Notes under the pieces: model-generated
The model's database searches: none
Told to the model about the DNA's origin: nothing
The model's input: the letters and a program-made list of their open reading frames with translations, nothing else
NCBI RefSeq assembly: GCF_008923245.1
Contig: NZ_WBOS01000002.1
Span: 186,001 to 250,000, forward strand
Direction of reading: 5' to 3'
DNA from: Cytobacillus depressus
Lineage (GTDB): Bacteria; Bacillota; Bacilli; Bacillales; Cytobacillaceae
DNA length: 64,000 nucleotides
In this document: positions 34,756 to 42,463 of the stretch, in pieces
Layout: each line of letters starts with the position of its first letter
Numbering within the stretch: the first letter of the stretch is position 1
Translations under genes and position numbers: made by a program

Positions 34756-35409
34756 TTGATTGATTTTTCTATACTTATAAACAACTTTGATCAGTATTTA
34801 GAAGGTTTCAAGAATACAATATTCGCAAGTATTTATGGGCTTATTGGAAGCTTTATTCTAGGGGTTATTGTAGCAGTGATGAGAATTGCGCCAATTAAAC
34901 CACTCAATTGGATTGGGACTGCGTTCGTTGAATTTATAAGAAATATTCCACTGCTTATTATCGCATTCTTCTTCTATGTCGGTCTTCCAGCAGTTGGTCT
35001 AACTCTAACTGGATTTGTTGCAGGAACAATTGCTCTTTCCATATATACGGCCGCTTTTATTGCAGAGGCGGTTCGAGCGGGAATACAGTCTGTACCAAAA
35101 GGACAGATGGAGGCAGCAAGGTCATCTGGTCTTACTTATATACAAGCAATGACCACGATTATTTTGCCCCAAGCAATAAAAATTGTTATACCTCCGATTG
35201 GAAACCAGTTTATTAATCTAGTGAAAAACTCTTCGATTTTGGGAATGATCGCTGGTTTAGATTTAATGTACTTCGGTGATCTTGTTTCAGCCCGCACATT
35301 CATTGTATTTGATGTGTATATTTTTGTAGCCATTTTTTATCTCATTTTAACCATCCCATTAAGTCTTGGCGTTGGTTATCTTGAAAAACGTTTGGCTAGA
35401 AGTCGTTAA
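34756..35409 (+). CDS. glnM: Amino acid ABC transporter permease GlnM-like
   Basis: 217 residues from a TTG start with GGAGGGGAG six bases upstream. HisM/GlnP-type permease: N-terminal 'YLEGFKNTIFASIYGLIGSFILG', five TM helices and the coupling EAA loop 'GQMEAARSSGLTYIQAMTTIILPQA' with the following 'IGNQFINLVKNSSIL'. Pairs with GlnP to form the channel. Confidence 0.92.
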   Translation: MIDFSILINNFDQYLEGFKNTIFASIYGLIGSFILGVIVAVMRIAPIKPLNWIGTAFVEFIRNIPLLIIAFFFYVGLPAVGLTLTGFVAGTIALSIYTAAFIAEAVRAGIQSVPKGQMEAARSSGLTYIQAMTTIILPQAIKIVIPPIGNQFINLVKNSSILGMIAGLDLMYFGDLVSARTFIVFDVYIFVAIFYLILTIPLSLGVGYLEKRLARSR

Positions 35410-35420
35410 GGAGGGAAACC

Positions 35421-36071
35421 ATGGATTTTGCAGGAGCTCTCAAAGTCGATCATTTAAAATTCCTCGCAGATGGCTTTATGATGACACTGTATATTGCATT
35501 TATATCTATTGTATTAAGCTTTATCATTGGAATCATATTAGGAACATTAAGGTATGCGAAAATCCCGGTCATTTCTAAGATCGTGGCAGTCATTGTAGAA
35601 GCCACTAGGAATACGCCACTTTTATTAATCATTTTCTTTACCTATTTCGCTCTTCCGGAAGTAGGGATTAAGCTAGATAAACCAGTAGCAGCCATAACGG
35701 CATTGACGATTTTCACATCAGCGATGCTATCTGAAATTGTTAGAGGTGGCTTGAATTCAATTGATAAGGGACAAATGGAAGCGGCGAGGTCGTCGGGGTT
35801 AACTTATACACAAGCATTAACAAGGATCATTATGCCGCAAGCTCTACGTAGAATGGTGCCTCCGATCGTTAGTCAGTTTATTTCATTATTGAAAGACACC
35901 TCATTATGTGTCGTTATAGCCTTGCCAGATTTAATGCGTAATGCGCAGATCATATACGCTCAAAATGTTAACTATATTATTCCGATCTTTATTATGGTAG
36001 CATGTATGTATTTTATTGTTAACTATGGTCTGTCTTTAATTGCTCGCAGACTTGAAAGTAGGCAAGTATGA
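35421..36071 (+). CDS. glnP: Amino acid ABC transporter permease GlnP-like
   Basis: 216 residues, paralogous to GlnM (same EAA loop 'GQMEAARSSGLTYTQALTRIIMPQALRR', then 'VSQFISLLKDTSL'). Begins 11 bases after glnM with GGAGGG ahead of the ATG. Last gene of the operon before a terminator. Confidence 0.93.
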   Translation: MDFAGALKVDHLKFLADGFMMTLYIAFISIVLSFIIGIILGTLRYAKIPVISKIVAVIVEATRNTPLLLIIFFTYFALPEVGIKLDKPVAAITALTIFTSAMLSEIVRGGLNSIDKGQMEAARSSGLTYTQALTRIIMPQALRRMVPPIVSQFISLLKDTSLCVVIALPDLMRNAQIIYAQNVNYIIPIFIMVACMYFIVNYGLSLIARRLESRQV

Positions 36072-36091
36072 CATCTTTGAATTATCTCCGT

Positions 36092-36128
36092 ACCGATTTT
36101 CTTATTAAATAAGAGAATCGGTTTTCTA
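36092..36128 (+). terminator. gln operon terminator
   Basis: ACCGATTTTCTTATT / ATAAGAGAATCGGTT hairpin with a T-rich tail. Confidence 0.82.
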
Positions 36129-36219
36129 TTTGTCTATAAATAAAGCTTAATAAGAAGTCGATTATATTAGTTGTTTTCTTGCAAAATGGCTGTATAAGAA
36201 AAAAAGAATCAAAAAATGA

Positions 36220-36247
36220 TTGACATTTCGTCCAAGATTAATATAAT
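36220..36247 (+). promoter_or_regulatory. SigA promoter of tRNA-Val
   Basis: Perfect hexamers TTGACA (36220-36225) and TATAAT (36242-36247) with a 16-base spacer, 21 bases before the tRNA. Confidence 0.88.
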
Positions 36248-36268
36248 AAGATATATACTTCAATATTC

Positions 36269-36340
36269 GATCTGATAGTTCAGCGGGAGAACACTACCTT
36301 GACAGGGTAGGGGTCGGGGGTTCAAATCCCTCTCAGATCA
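36269..36340 (+). tRNA. tRNA-Val (anticodon GAC)
   Basis: Cloverleaf of 72 bases: acceptor GATCTGA/TCAGATC with discriminator A, D arm GTTC/GAAC, anticodon arm CTACC/GGTAG around TTGACAG giving GAC, T arm with GGTTCAAAT-type loop. GAC reads Val codons GTC/GTT. The 3' CCA is not encoded. A single tRNA gene with its own promoter and terminator. Confidence 0.93.
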
Positions 36341-36390
36341 TTGGGTGCCAAACCCGTAGAAACCCTTCGGAACAAAGGGTTTCCGTATAA

Positions 36391-36420
36391 AAGACCACTT
36401 CTTCGGAAGTGGTCTTTTTC
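36391..36420 (+). terminator. tRNA-Val terminator
   Basis: AAGACCACTTC / GAAGTGGTCTT around a TTCG-containing loop, followed by five T. A second hairpin, AAACCCTTcggaacAAAGGGTTT, lies at 36359-36382. Confidence 0.9.
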
Positions 36421-36492
36421 ATCGCAAATAAAGTAACTCTGTTAAGTTGTTTTTGAAAAGTTTGTTGCTTTATTAGTTAATTTAACTACTGA

Positions 36493-36679
36493 GTTGATTG
36501 GAGCGGAGGGCACTTGACTCCTCCAAAATGCATACGCATTTTGTCGTGCGGTGTCCATTCAAGGATGTTAATTCAATGTCCTGCGGGAATAGAGGGAAGC
36601 GGGAGACCCCACAGGCGGTAACGCCGAGGAGGCTCCCGTCCCTCCCTGCGGAAAGCAAGTGCCCGCAGCGGAAATCAAC
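36493..36679 (+). repeat. Intergenic repeat family A, full-length copy 2
   Basis: 187 bases from GTTGATTGGAGCGGAGG to GCGGAAATCAAC, with terminal inverted repeats (GTTGATT...AATCAAC and GGGCACTTG...CAAGTGCCC). It contains the palindrome AAAATGCATACGCATTTT and the GC-rich block GGGAGACCCCACAGGCGG. It is the direct counterpart of 15018-15204. Open frames on both strands here are repeat sequence, not genes. It occupies the tRNA-ridA gap. Confidence 0.87.
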
Positions 36680-36843
36680 GGGCGAATTTCGAAGCCTTAA
36701 TACAACAATAAATAATTGCAAAATGAGCCATATTATCAAATTGAATAAAGAATACATGCACGACTCTAAATGTATATTCCTTGAAGTAAATTGGTCGGTT
36801 TAGTAATATTGGATATTAATAATAGAAGTAAAGGAGAATCATC

Positions 36844-37224
36844 ATGACAAGAAAAGCTTACGAGGCAAAGAGTGCAACGGCATCAGGCCCATATTCACAT
36901 GCAATTGATGCGGGAGAATTTATTTATTTTTCAGGACAAACAGCAATGAACTCCGTTTCAGCGCAAGATTTGACTGGTGATATTGCCGAACAAACAAAGC
37001 AATGCTTCAAAAACTTATATGAAGTATTAGAGGCATCTGGCCTCACTTCTGATGATGTTGTGAAAGTAAATGTGTATCTAACAAATATGAATAATTTTGC
37101 AGCTATGAACGAAGTATACGCGACACAGTTCTCTAGCCCATTTCCTGCTCGGACTTGTATAGCTGTTTTAGCTCTTCCGCTTGGCGCTGAAGTAGAAATT
37201 GAAATGATTGCCAAAAGACCATAA
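36844..37224 (+). CDS. RidA/YjgF-family reactive imine/enamine deaminase
   Basis: 126 residues, whole-family length. Shows 'SATASGPYSHAIDAGEFIYFSGQ' (Ser/Tyr of the pocket), the substrate carboxylate-binding Arg in 'FPARTCIAVLALPLGAEVEIEMIAKRP'. RidA proteins hydrolyse reactive imines and enamines. It stands alone with an AAGGAG site, at the entrance of the allantoin region. It is not the standard purR-linked yabJ by context; a role with imine-forming allantoin intermediates is a guess. Confidence 0.88.
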   Translation: MTRKAYEAKSATASGPYSHAIDAGEFIYFSGQTAMNSVSAQDLTGDIAEQTKQCFKNLYEVLEASGLTSDDVVKVNVYLTNMNNFAAMNEVYATQFSSPFPARTCIAVLALPLGAEVEIEMIAKRP

Positions 37225-37225
37225 T

Positions 37226-37262
37226 AAATAAAAAGGAGTGTTCCATCGGGGCGCTCCTTTTT
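37226..37262 (+). terminator. Terminator after ridA
   Basis: AAAAGGAGTG...CGCTCCTTTTT hairpin with T-rich end immediately after the ridA stop. Confidence 0.75.
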
Positions 37263-37422
37263 ATTTTCCTCTGTTTTCCACCTTGTTTATTAGCCTAATA
37301 GCACAAAATGAGTATATTAATTGTGTTATTCGCATAAACCAATCAATATAAACAAAACCGTCAATCCTTCTCCTTATTGGATTTTGATTAGTAAATAACA
37401 TGCTATTTAATTCAATTTGTTT

Positions 37423-37546
37423 AAAGTGTATAAAAGATTGTTCAAAAGGAATGTTATTTTACAATTGTTTATGCATCGTATATAGCTTGTACTCGTTTTT
37501 TTTGTTTAATAGATATAAAGACCTTGTTTAAAAAGCTTTGTATAAT
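37423..37546 (+). promoter_or_regulatory. Duplicated promoter module, copy 1 (NCS1 permease)
   Basis: A 124-base module ending in -10 TATAAT (37541-37546). Conserved blocks in order: AAAGTGTATAAA (37423), TTGTTCAAAA (37438), TGTTTATGCAT (37466), GTTTAAT (37504) and GACCTT (37520-37525), the last 15 bases before the -10. The same blocks with the same spacing (within one base) occur at 39189-39311 before the second permease. There is no good -35, which suggests dependence on an activator. Confidence 0.8.
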
Positions 37547-37562
37547 AAAAGCATATTAACGC

Positions 37563-37576
37563 CGAAAACGTTTTCG
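37563..37576 (+). promoter_or_regulatory. cre-like palindrome in the NCS1 permease leader
   Basis: CGAAAACGTTTTCG, a perfect 14-base palindrome 17 bases after the -10. It resembles CcpA cre sites (TGnAAnCGnTnnCA type) with changed outer bases, so carbon catabolite repression is possible. Confidence 0.5.
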
Positions 37577-37672
37577 ATTAGGGGATGAGAAAACGATACC
37601 AGTAAGGTACACTTCGGGTTAATGGACTTGTTAATAATCTTAGTAAAAACGGCATACGAAAGGGGTATGATT

Positions 37673-39070
37673 ATGTCTGCAAATATAGAAACACTTGATG
37701 CAACTGCGACACAAATCCAAGAGACAACAGGGATCGATGAATCATTAATGCCGACTACCGCCAAGGGGAGAACGGTAAGAGCGAAAGATTACATTTTTAT
37801 GTGGATTGGGGACGGCGTCAATCTAGGTAATATGACGCTTGGGGCTAGTGTAATTGTAGCAGGAGTGGCAACGTTAAATATCTTTCAGACAATTTTAGCA
37901 GCTATTATTGCGATTGGTATTATTTCAACTGTTTTTGCACTAAATGATCGTCTTGGCTACAAAGAAGGAATTCCATATGTTGTACAGCTTAGAATGTCCT
38001 TTGGGATAAAAGGTACAATTATATCATCGCTATTAAGGGGGATTCCAGCAATTGTTTGGTACGGGATTCAAAGCTGGATCGGTGGAACTGCCTTAAATGA
38101 AATTGCGAAGATTGTTACAGGTGGAACCTTTGATAATGTTGTAGTTTGTTTTGTAGTGCTTCAATTAGTTCAAATTGTACTATCGCTATTTGGCTTCCAT
38201 GCTATTAAATGGGTAGAAACAGTAGCATCTATTATTTTCATGCTAGCACTTATTTATGTATTTGGGATTCTACTATCATCCCATAGCGCGGAAATTGCAC
38301 AAAACTGGGTACAGTCAAAAGGTTCATGGGGTCTACCGTTCTTTGGACTTATCATGGTATTCCTTGGTAATTATGCAGGTATCTTTGTAAGTGCGGCAGA
38401 CTATTCTAGAGAGCTTAAAACAGGTATGAGTAATGCGAAACGGGGATCATTATACTTTATTCCAATAACTTTGGCTTATGGATTTGTCATTGTAATTGGA
38501 GCAATGCTTGCGTCTGTAACTGGTGTTACGAATCCTGCAAAAGCATTGCCGATGATTATCGATAATCCGTATATCTCATTAGGTGTATCTGCATTTATTG
38601 TAGTTGGTGTTATTGCAACAAATATGGTTGCTAATATTATTCCGCCAGCATATGTCATTACATTACTAACGAAATTAAAGTATAAAGCTTCTGTAACTAT
38701 TACAGGATTGCTTGCACTAGGTGCGTTTCCGTGGGTGCTTATTCAAGAGTCATCTGCTAAAGGTCTTAACATGTTTATTCTTATCTATTCCGCATTCTTA
38801 GGACCGGTAATTGCGATTCTTTTAGTCGAATACTATATATTAAGGAAGCAAAAGGTAGATGTTGCGGACTTATATGATGAGAATGGATCATTTGCAGGCT
38901 TTAATCCAGCGGGATTAATCGCAATGTTTATCGGAGCAGGTGCTGCATTCCTATTAGTAGATCTTGCATGGATCATTGGTGTAGTAGTGGCTGGTATCTC
39001 TTACTATCTGCTCTCGAAATATGCATTTAAAGATTCAAGCTTCAAAAAAGGAACTATTTTCGAAAAGTAA
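37673..39070 (+). CDS. NCS1-family purine/cytosine/allantoin-type permease
   Basis: 465 residues, about 12 TM helices, family 2.A.39. N-terminal polar tail, then 'WIGDGVNLGNMTLGASVIVAG', 'GIPYVVQLRMSFGIKG', 'WYGIQSWIGGTALNEI' and 'FVSAADYSREL' in the nucleobase-binding half. It is closer to CodB/purine-cytosine permeases than to PucI. ATG 37673 is taken because AAAGGGG lies seven bases upstream; earlier in-frame starts (37622, 37667) are not so placed. Substrate is likely a purine-derived base or ureide given the cluster, but is not provable here. A strong terminator follows. Confidence 0.9.
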   Translation: MSANIETLDATATQIQETTGIDESLMPTTAKGRTVRAKDYIFMWIGDGVNLGNMTLGASVIVAGVATLNIFQTILAAIIAIGIISTVFALNDRLGYKEGIPYVVQLRMSFGIKGTIISSLLRGIPAIVWYGIQSWIGGTALNEIAKIVTGGTFDNVVVCFVVLQLVQIVLSLFGFHAIKWVETVASIIFMLALIYVFGILLSSHSAEIAQNWVQSKGSWGLPFFGLIMVFLGNYAGIFVSAADYSRELKTGMSNAKRGSLYFIPITLAYGFVIVIGAMLASVTGVTNPAKALPMIIDNPYISLGVSAFIVVGVIATNMVANIIPPAYVITLLTKLKYKASVTITGLLALGAFPWVLIQESSAKGLNMFILIYSAFLGPVIAILLVEYYILRKQKVDVADLYDENGSFAGFNPAGLIAMFIGAGAAFLLVDLAWIIGVVVAGISYYLLSKYAFKDSSFKKGTIFEK

Positions 39071-39089
39071 TTATCTTCTCAAACGAGAG

Positions 39090-39134
39090 AAAAAGATTGT
39101 ATTACAGGATGTTTCCTGTAGTACAATCTTTTTT
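39090..39134 (+). terminator. Terminator after the first NCS1 permease
   Basis: AAAAAGATTGTAtTACAGGA / TCCTGTAgTACAATCTTTTT, a long stem with six T. Confidence 0.93.
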
Positions 39135-39188
39135 AATATTCATTATATTTCGTCGCAACAGCTTTACAAACCTGTTTTGCGTTTGGTC

Positions 39189-39311
39189 AAAGTGCATAAA
39201 TGGTTGTTCAAAATTAATATAAATTTATATATGTTTATGCATGATTTATGAAAAGTGATAGTTATTTTGTTTAATGAACATAAGGACCTTCTATTAGTTA
39301 AAATGTATAAT
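39189..39311 (+). promoter_or_regulatory. Duplicated promoter module, copy 2 (pucI)
   Basis: Blocks AAAGTGCATAAA (39189), TTGTTCAAAA (39204), TGTTTATGCAT (39232), GTTTAAT (39269), GACCTT (39285-39290) and TATAAT (39306-39311), matching copy 1 in order and spacing. The sequence between blocks is diverged, so the blocks look selected. Confidence 0.8.
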
Positions 39312-39428
39312 AATCATGGCAGATCAGATATCGCTATAAAGAATAATCGGGGATTATAAATATTGTTTTAAAACATTGGACCAAAGATCCTCATTACAAT
39401 TTTTTTATAGGGAACAATAAAGTAAAAA

Positions 39429-39455
39429 TTAAGTTCAATTGGCGTTTGAACTTAA
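39429..39455 (+). promoter_or_regulatory. Inverted repeat in the pucI leader
   Basis: TTAAGTTCAA-TTGGCGT-TTGAACTTAA, perfect 10-base arms, about 118 bases after the -10 and 50 before the start. No T run follows, so it may be an operator or a message hairpin rather than a terminator. Confidence 0.6.
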
Positions 39456-39505
39456 ACAAAAAGGTCTCAATGGTTATTTTTTAATTATAGAAGGGGGAAA
39501 TCCTT

Positions 39506-40972
39506 TTGGGTCAATTTAATAGAGATCAGCATAAAGCTGCTGGTTATAGTGAAGACGTGTTGCCAACAAAAGAACAGGAAAGAAAATGGGGCATCGGGAA
39601 CTTTTTTACTGTTTGGATGGGATCCGTTCATAACATTCCAAACTATATTGCGATCGGCGGTCTATTTGCTTTAGGATTGTCTGTTGGTCAAGTTTTTGCT
39701 GCCATTATAGTTGCTTCCGTGATTATTGCTGCAATGCTCGTTCTTAACGGTCATGCGGGATCAAAATATGGTTTGCCATTTGCGATGCTTCTTCGCCTAT
39801 CCTTTGGAACAAAAGGGGCAATGATTCCAGGAGTATTAAGGGGAGTTATTGCGGCCATTATGTGGTTCGGTTTTCAGACTTACGCAGGTAGCCAAGCGTT
39901 ATCAATCTTAATTGGCAAGCTTTGGCCAGCGTATTTAACTTTAGGCGGAGACTGGAACTTCCTTGGATTATCACTATCCGCTTTAATTTCATTTTTACTG
40001 TTTTGGTTATTTAATGTTGCATTAATTTTTGGAGGAATGGGCTTTTTAGGGAAATTCTCAAATATTCTCTCACCGCTTGTATACATCGTTTTTGGCGGTA
40101 TGGCCATTTGGGCTATTAACTTAGCAGGCGGAATCGGGCCAATTTTAGCTCATACCGGCCATGGAGTTGCAGGTAATAAAATCTTATTGTTCTTTGCTGC
40201 TGTAACAGCTGTAGTTGCTGCTTGGGCGGCTCCAATTGTAAACGTTTCAGATTTCACAAGAATGGCAAAGTCTACAAAGGCCCAAGCTATAGGACAAACA
40301 ATTGGGCTCGTTATAGCGTATTTATTATTTGCAGTAGCGAGTATTGCGATTATTGTAGGATCTGAAATCGCATTTGGAACGCCAATTTGGAACGTACTAG
40401 ATGTTGTAGCTCGCTTTAATGGAACATTTGCTGTTGCTATTTCCGTCCTTACATTATCTTTAACGACTTTATCAGTAAACGTAACAGGAAATATTGTTCC
40501 TGCTGGCTATCAATTAGCATCATTGTTTCCAAAGAAAGTTACCTTCAGATTAGGTGCTATCATTGCGGCAATCATTGGAATTCTCGTTATGCCGTGGAAG
40601 TTGATGGAAAATGCAACAAGTATTTTCACTTTCTTAAATATTGTTGGCGGAATATTAGCTCCGGTAACAGGCATCATGTTAGCTCAGTATTTTGTTGTAA
40701 CAAAAACAGAATTCGATTTAAACGAGTTATACGAGAAAAAGGGAAAATACAATTATAGAAATGGTTTTAATTTAAATGCCATAATCACAACGATTGTTGC
40801 AGGTGTTCTTTGTCTGATTGGTAATTTTGTTCCATTCTTCAAACCGCTTTATGATATTTCTTGGTTTGTTGGTATCATTACGGCATTTATTCTTTACACA
40901 TTGCTTGAATGGCCGCATTTAAAAGGATCTTTGTTTGAAAAGACACCAAAACTAAATGAAGAAAATAGTTAA
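39506..40972 (+). CDS. pucI: Allantoin permease (PucI/AllW type, NCS1 family)
   Basis: 488 residues, 12 TM helices. N-terminus 'GYSEDVLPTKEQERKW' and 'FFTVWMGSVHNIPNYIAIGGLF' align by eye with E. coli AllW/YbbW and B. subtilis PucI; so do 'LNGHAGSKYGLPFAMLLRLSFG', 'WFGFQTYAGSQAL', 'VNVSDFTR' and 'MPWKLMENATSIF'. Imports allantoin. The start is TTG with AAGGGGG eight bases upstream. It heads a unit with two allantoinase genes on the same strand. Confidence 0.93.
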   Translation: MGQFNRDQHKAAGYSEDVLPTKEQERKWGIGNFFTVWMGSVHNIPNYIAIGGLFALGLSVGQVFAAIIVASVIIAAMLVLNGHAGSKYGLPFAMLLRLSFGTKGAMIPGVLRGVIAAIMWFGFQTYAGSQALSILIGKLWPAYLTLGGDWNFLGLSLSALISFLLFWLFNVALIFGGMGFLGKFSNILSPLVYIVFGGMAIWAINLAGGIGPILAHTGHGVAGNKILLFFAAVTAVVAAWAAPIVNVSDFTRMAKSTKAQAIGQTIGLVIAYLLFAVASIAIIVGSEIAFGTPIWNVLDVVARFNGTFAVAISVLTLSLTTLSVNVTGNIVPAGYQLASLFPKKVTFRLGAIIAAIIGILVMPWKLMENATSIFTFLNIVGGILAPVTGIMLAQYFVVTKTEFDLNELYEKKGKYNYRNGFNLNAIITTIVAGVLCLIGNFVPFFKPLYDISWFVGIITAFILYTLLEWPHLKGSLFEKTPKLNEENS

Positions 40973-41016
40973 TTAAAAAAGAAGACATCTCTCGTTAACT
41001 GAAAGGGGATTTTCGT

Positions 41017-42372
41017 ATGACATTTGATTTAGTAATTAAAAACGGTAATGTTGTTTTACGTGATGGGGTTTACAAAGTTGATATTGGCATAAAAGATGAA
41101 AAGATTTCTTGCATTGCTGAGCAAATAACAGGTGATGCAAAGGAAGTAATTGATGCAACTGGTCAATATGTTATGCCGGGGATGATTGATACACATGTTC
41201 ATATAAGTGAACCTGGTCGTACAGAATGGGAAGGCTTTGAAACAGGCTCTAAATCATTAGCGGCTGGAGGTACAACAAGTTATGTTGAAATGCCGCTTAA
41301 TGCTCTTCCGGCAACAATTAATAAAGAAGCTTTAGATCTTAAATTGGAAGCAGCTATTCATCAAAACTATGTTGACTATGCTTTTTACGGTGGTCTTGTA
41401 CCAGAAAATCTAGACAAGCTAAAAGAATTATCAGATGCGGGTGTCCTAGCATTTAAATGTTTCTTATCTGATATCACTAGCGATGTGCCAGGGGATTTCA
41501 CAAACGTGGATGATTACACATTATATAAAGGCATGCAAAAATTAGCTGAATTAGATCAGCTGCTATGCATTCATGCGGAAAATCCATCGGTTACATCTGG
41601 ACTGTCTAAAGAATTTGCGAGAGAAGGCAAAAACTCAGGAGTGGAATATGCTGAATCACGCCCTGTTTTTACAGAAGTAGAAGCTGTTCAACGTGCGATT
41701 CTGTTTGCTAAAGAGACTGGTTGTAAATTGCATCTTGTTCATATTAGTACTTCAGAGGCAATACAGACGATCTTGAAAGCACGTGCAGAAGGTGTAGATG
41801 TAACGGTTGAATCATGCCCTCACTATTTTGCCTTTACTGCCGAACAAGTTGATGAAATTGGTCCTAGAGCAAAATGTCAGCCTCCAATTAGAAAAGCTGA
41901 AGATCAAGCAAAATTATGGGACGAGCTGCTTAACGGTAATATCGACTGGCTAACATCTGACCATTCGCCTTGTACTGAGGACTTAAAGCAAGGAAATCTT
42001 TGGGAAGCATGGGGCGGAATTAGCGGCGCGCAGAATAATGTCGATTTAATGTTTGATTTAGCAGTAAAACAGCGTGGTTTACCAGTTCATAAGTTTGTTG
42101 ATTTAATTGCAACAAACCCTGCGGAACGTTTTAATATTACCTATAAAGGTGAAATTGCCGTTTCAAAAGATGCTGACATTATTTTAGTGGATCCTAACCA
42201 ATCATATGTTGTGAAGAGAGAAGATCTTTACTACAAAAACAAACATAGTGCATATGAAGGTAGAAAAATCGATTGCCGTGTAACAAAAACAATTGTTCGC
42301 GGAAATGTTGTTTTCGATTTAGAAAAAGGAATTGTTGGAAGCCCTATCGGAAAGCTGATTTCAGCTAAATAA
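41017..42372 (+). CDS. allB: Allantoinase, AllB (enterobacterial) type
   Basis: Opens the hydantoin ring of allantoin to allantoate. 451 residues, amidohydrolase (cyclic amidase) fold. Metal motifs: 'DTHVHISEPGRTEWEG' (H-x-H), carboxylated Lys in 'GVLAFKCFLS', 'CIHAEN', 'HLVHIS' and Asp in 'LTSDHSPC'. 'EMPLNALPATI' and 'SDHSPC' are closer to E. coli AllB than to PucH. Ends 91 bases before the second allantoinase with a strong hairpin between. Ribosome binding site AAAGGGG. Confidence 0.93.
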   Translation: MTFDLVIKNGNVVLRDGVYKVDIGIKDEKISCIAEQITGDAKEVIDATGQYVMPGMIDTHVHISEPGRTEWEGFETGSKSLAAGGTTSYVEMPLNALPATINKEALDLKLEAAIHQNYVDYAFYGGLVPENLDKLKELSDAGVLAFKCFLSDITSDVPGDFTNVDDYTLYKGMQKLAELDQLLCIHAENPSVTSGLSKEFAREGKNSGVEYAESRPVFTEVEAVQRAILFAKETGCKLHLVHISTSEAIQTILKARAEGVDVTVESCPHYFAFTAEQVDEIGPRAKCQPPIRKAEDQAKLWDELLNGNIDWLTSDHSPCTEDLKQGNLWEAWGGISGAQNNVDLMFDLAVKQRGLPVHKFVDLIATNPAERFNITYKGEIAVSKDADIILVDPNQSYVVKREDLYYKNKHSAYEGRKIDCRVTKTIVRGNVVFDLEKGIVGSPIGKLISAK

Positions 42373-42395
42373 TTTCTAATAAGTTCCTTGAATAA

Positions 42396-42438
42396 AAACC
42401 CTTTGCTGTTGTCGGCGATCGACAATGGCAAAGGGTTT
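42396..42438 (+). terminator. Strong hairpin between the two allantoinase genes
   Basis: AAACCCTTTGCTGTTGTC pairs with GACAATGGCAAAGGGTTT (one TG/TG mismatch) around GGCGATC. It is a near-perfect 18-base stem without a long U run, so it probably attenuates or protects rather than fully stops transcription. Confidence 0.7.
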
Positions 42439-42463
42439 AAAAAATTATCTGGGGGAGAGAAAT

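Noticed and set aside
36482..36803. Overlapping open frames of 91 and 101 codons on both strands
   Set aside because: Both cover the second full repeat A copy; they are mutual shadows without start signals.
37225..37672. Possible purine riboswitch before the first permease
   Set aside because: No conserved purine-aptamer loops or paired P1 stem; the conserved blocks lie upstream of the -10 and so are DNA sites.
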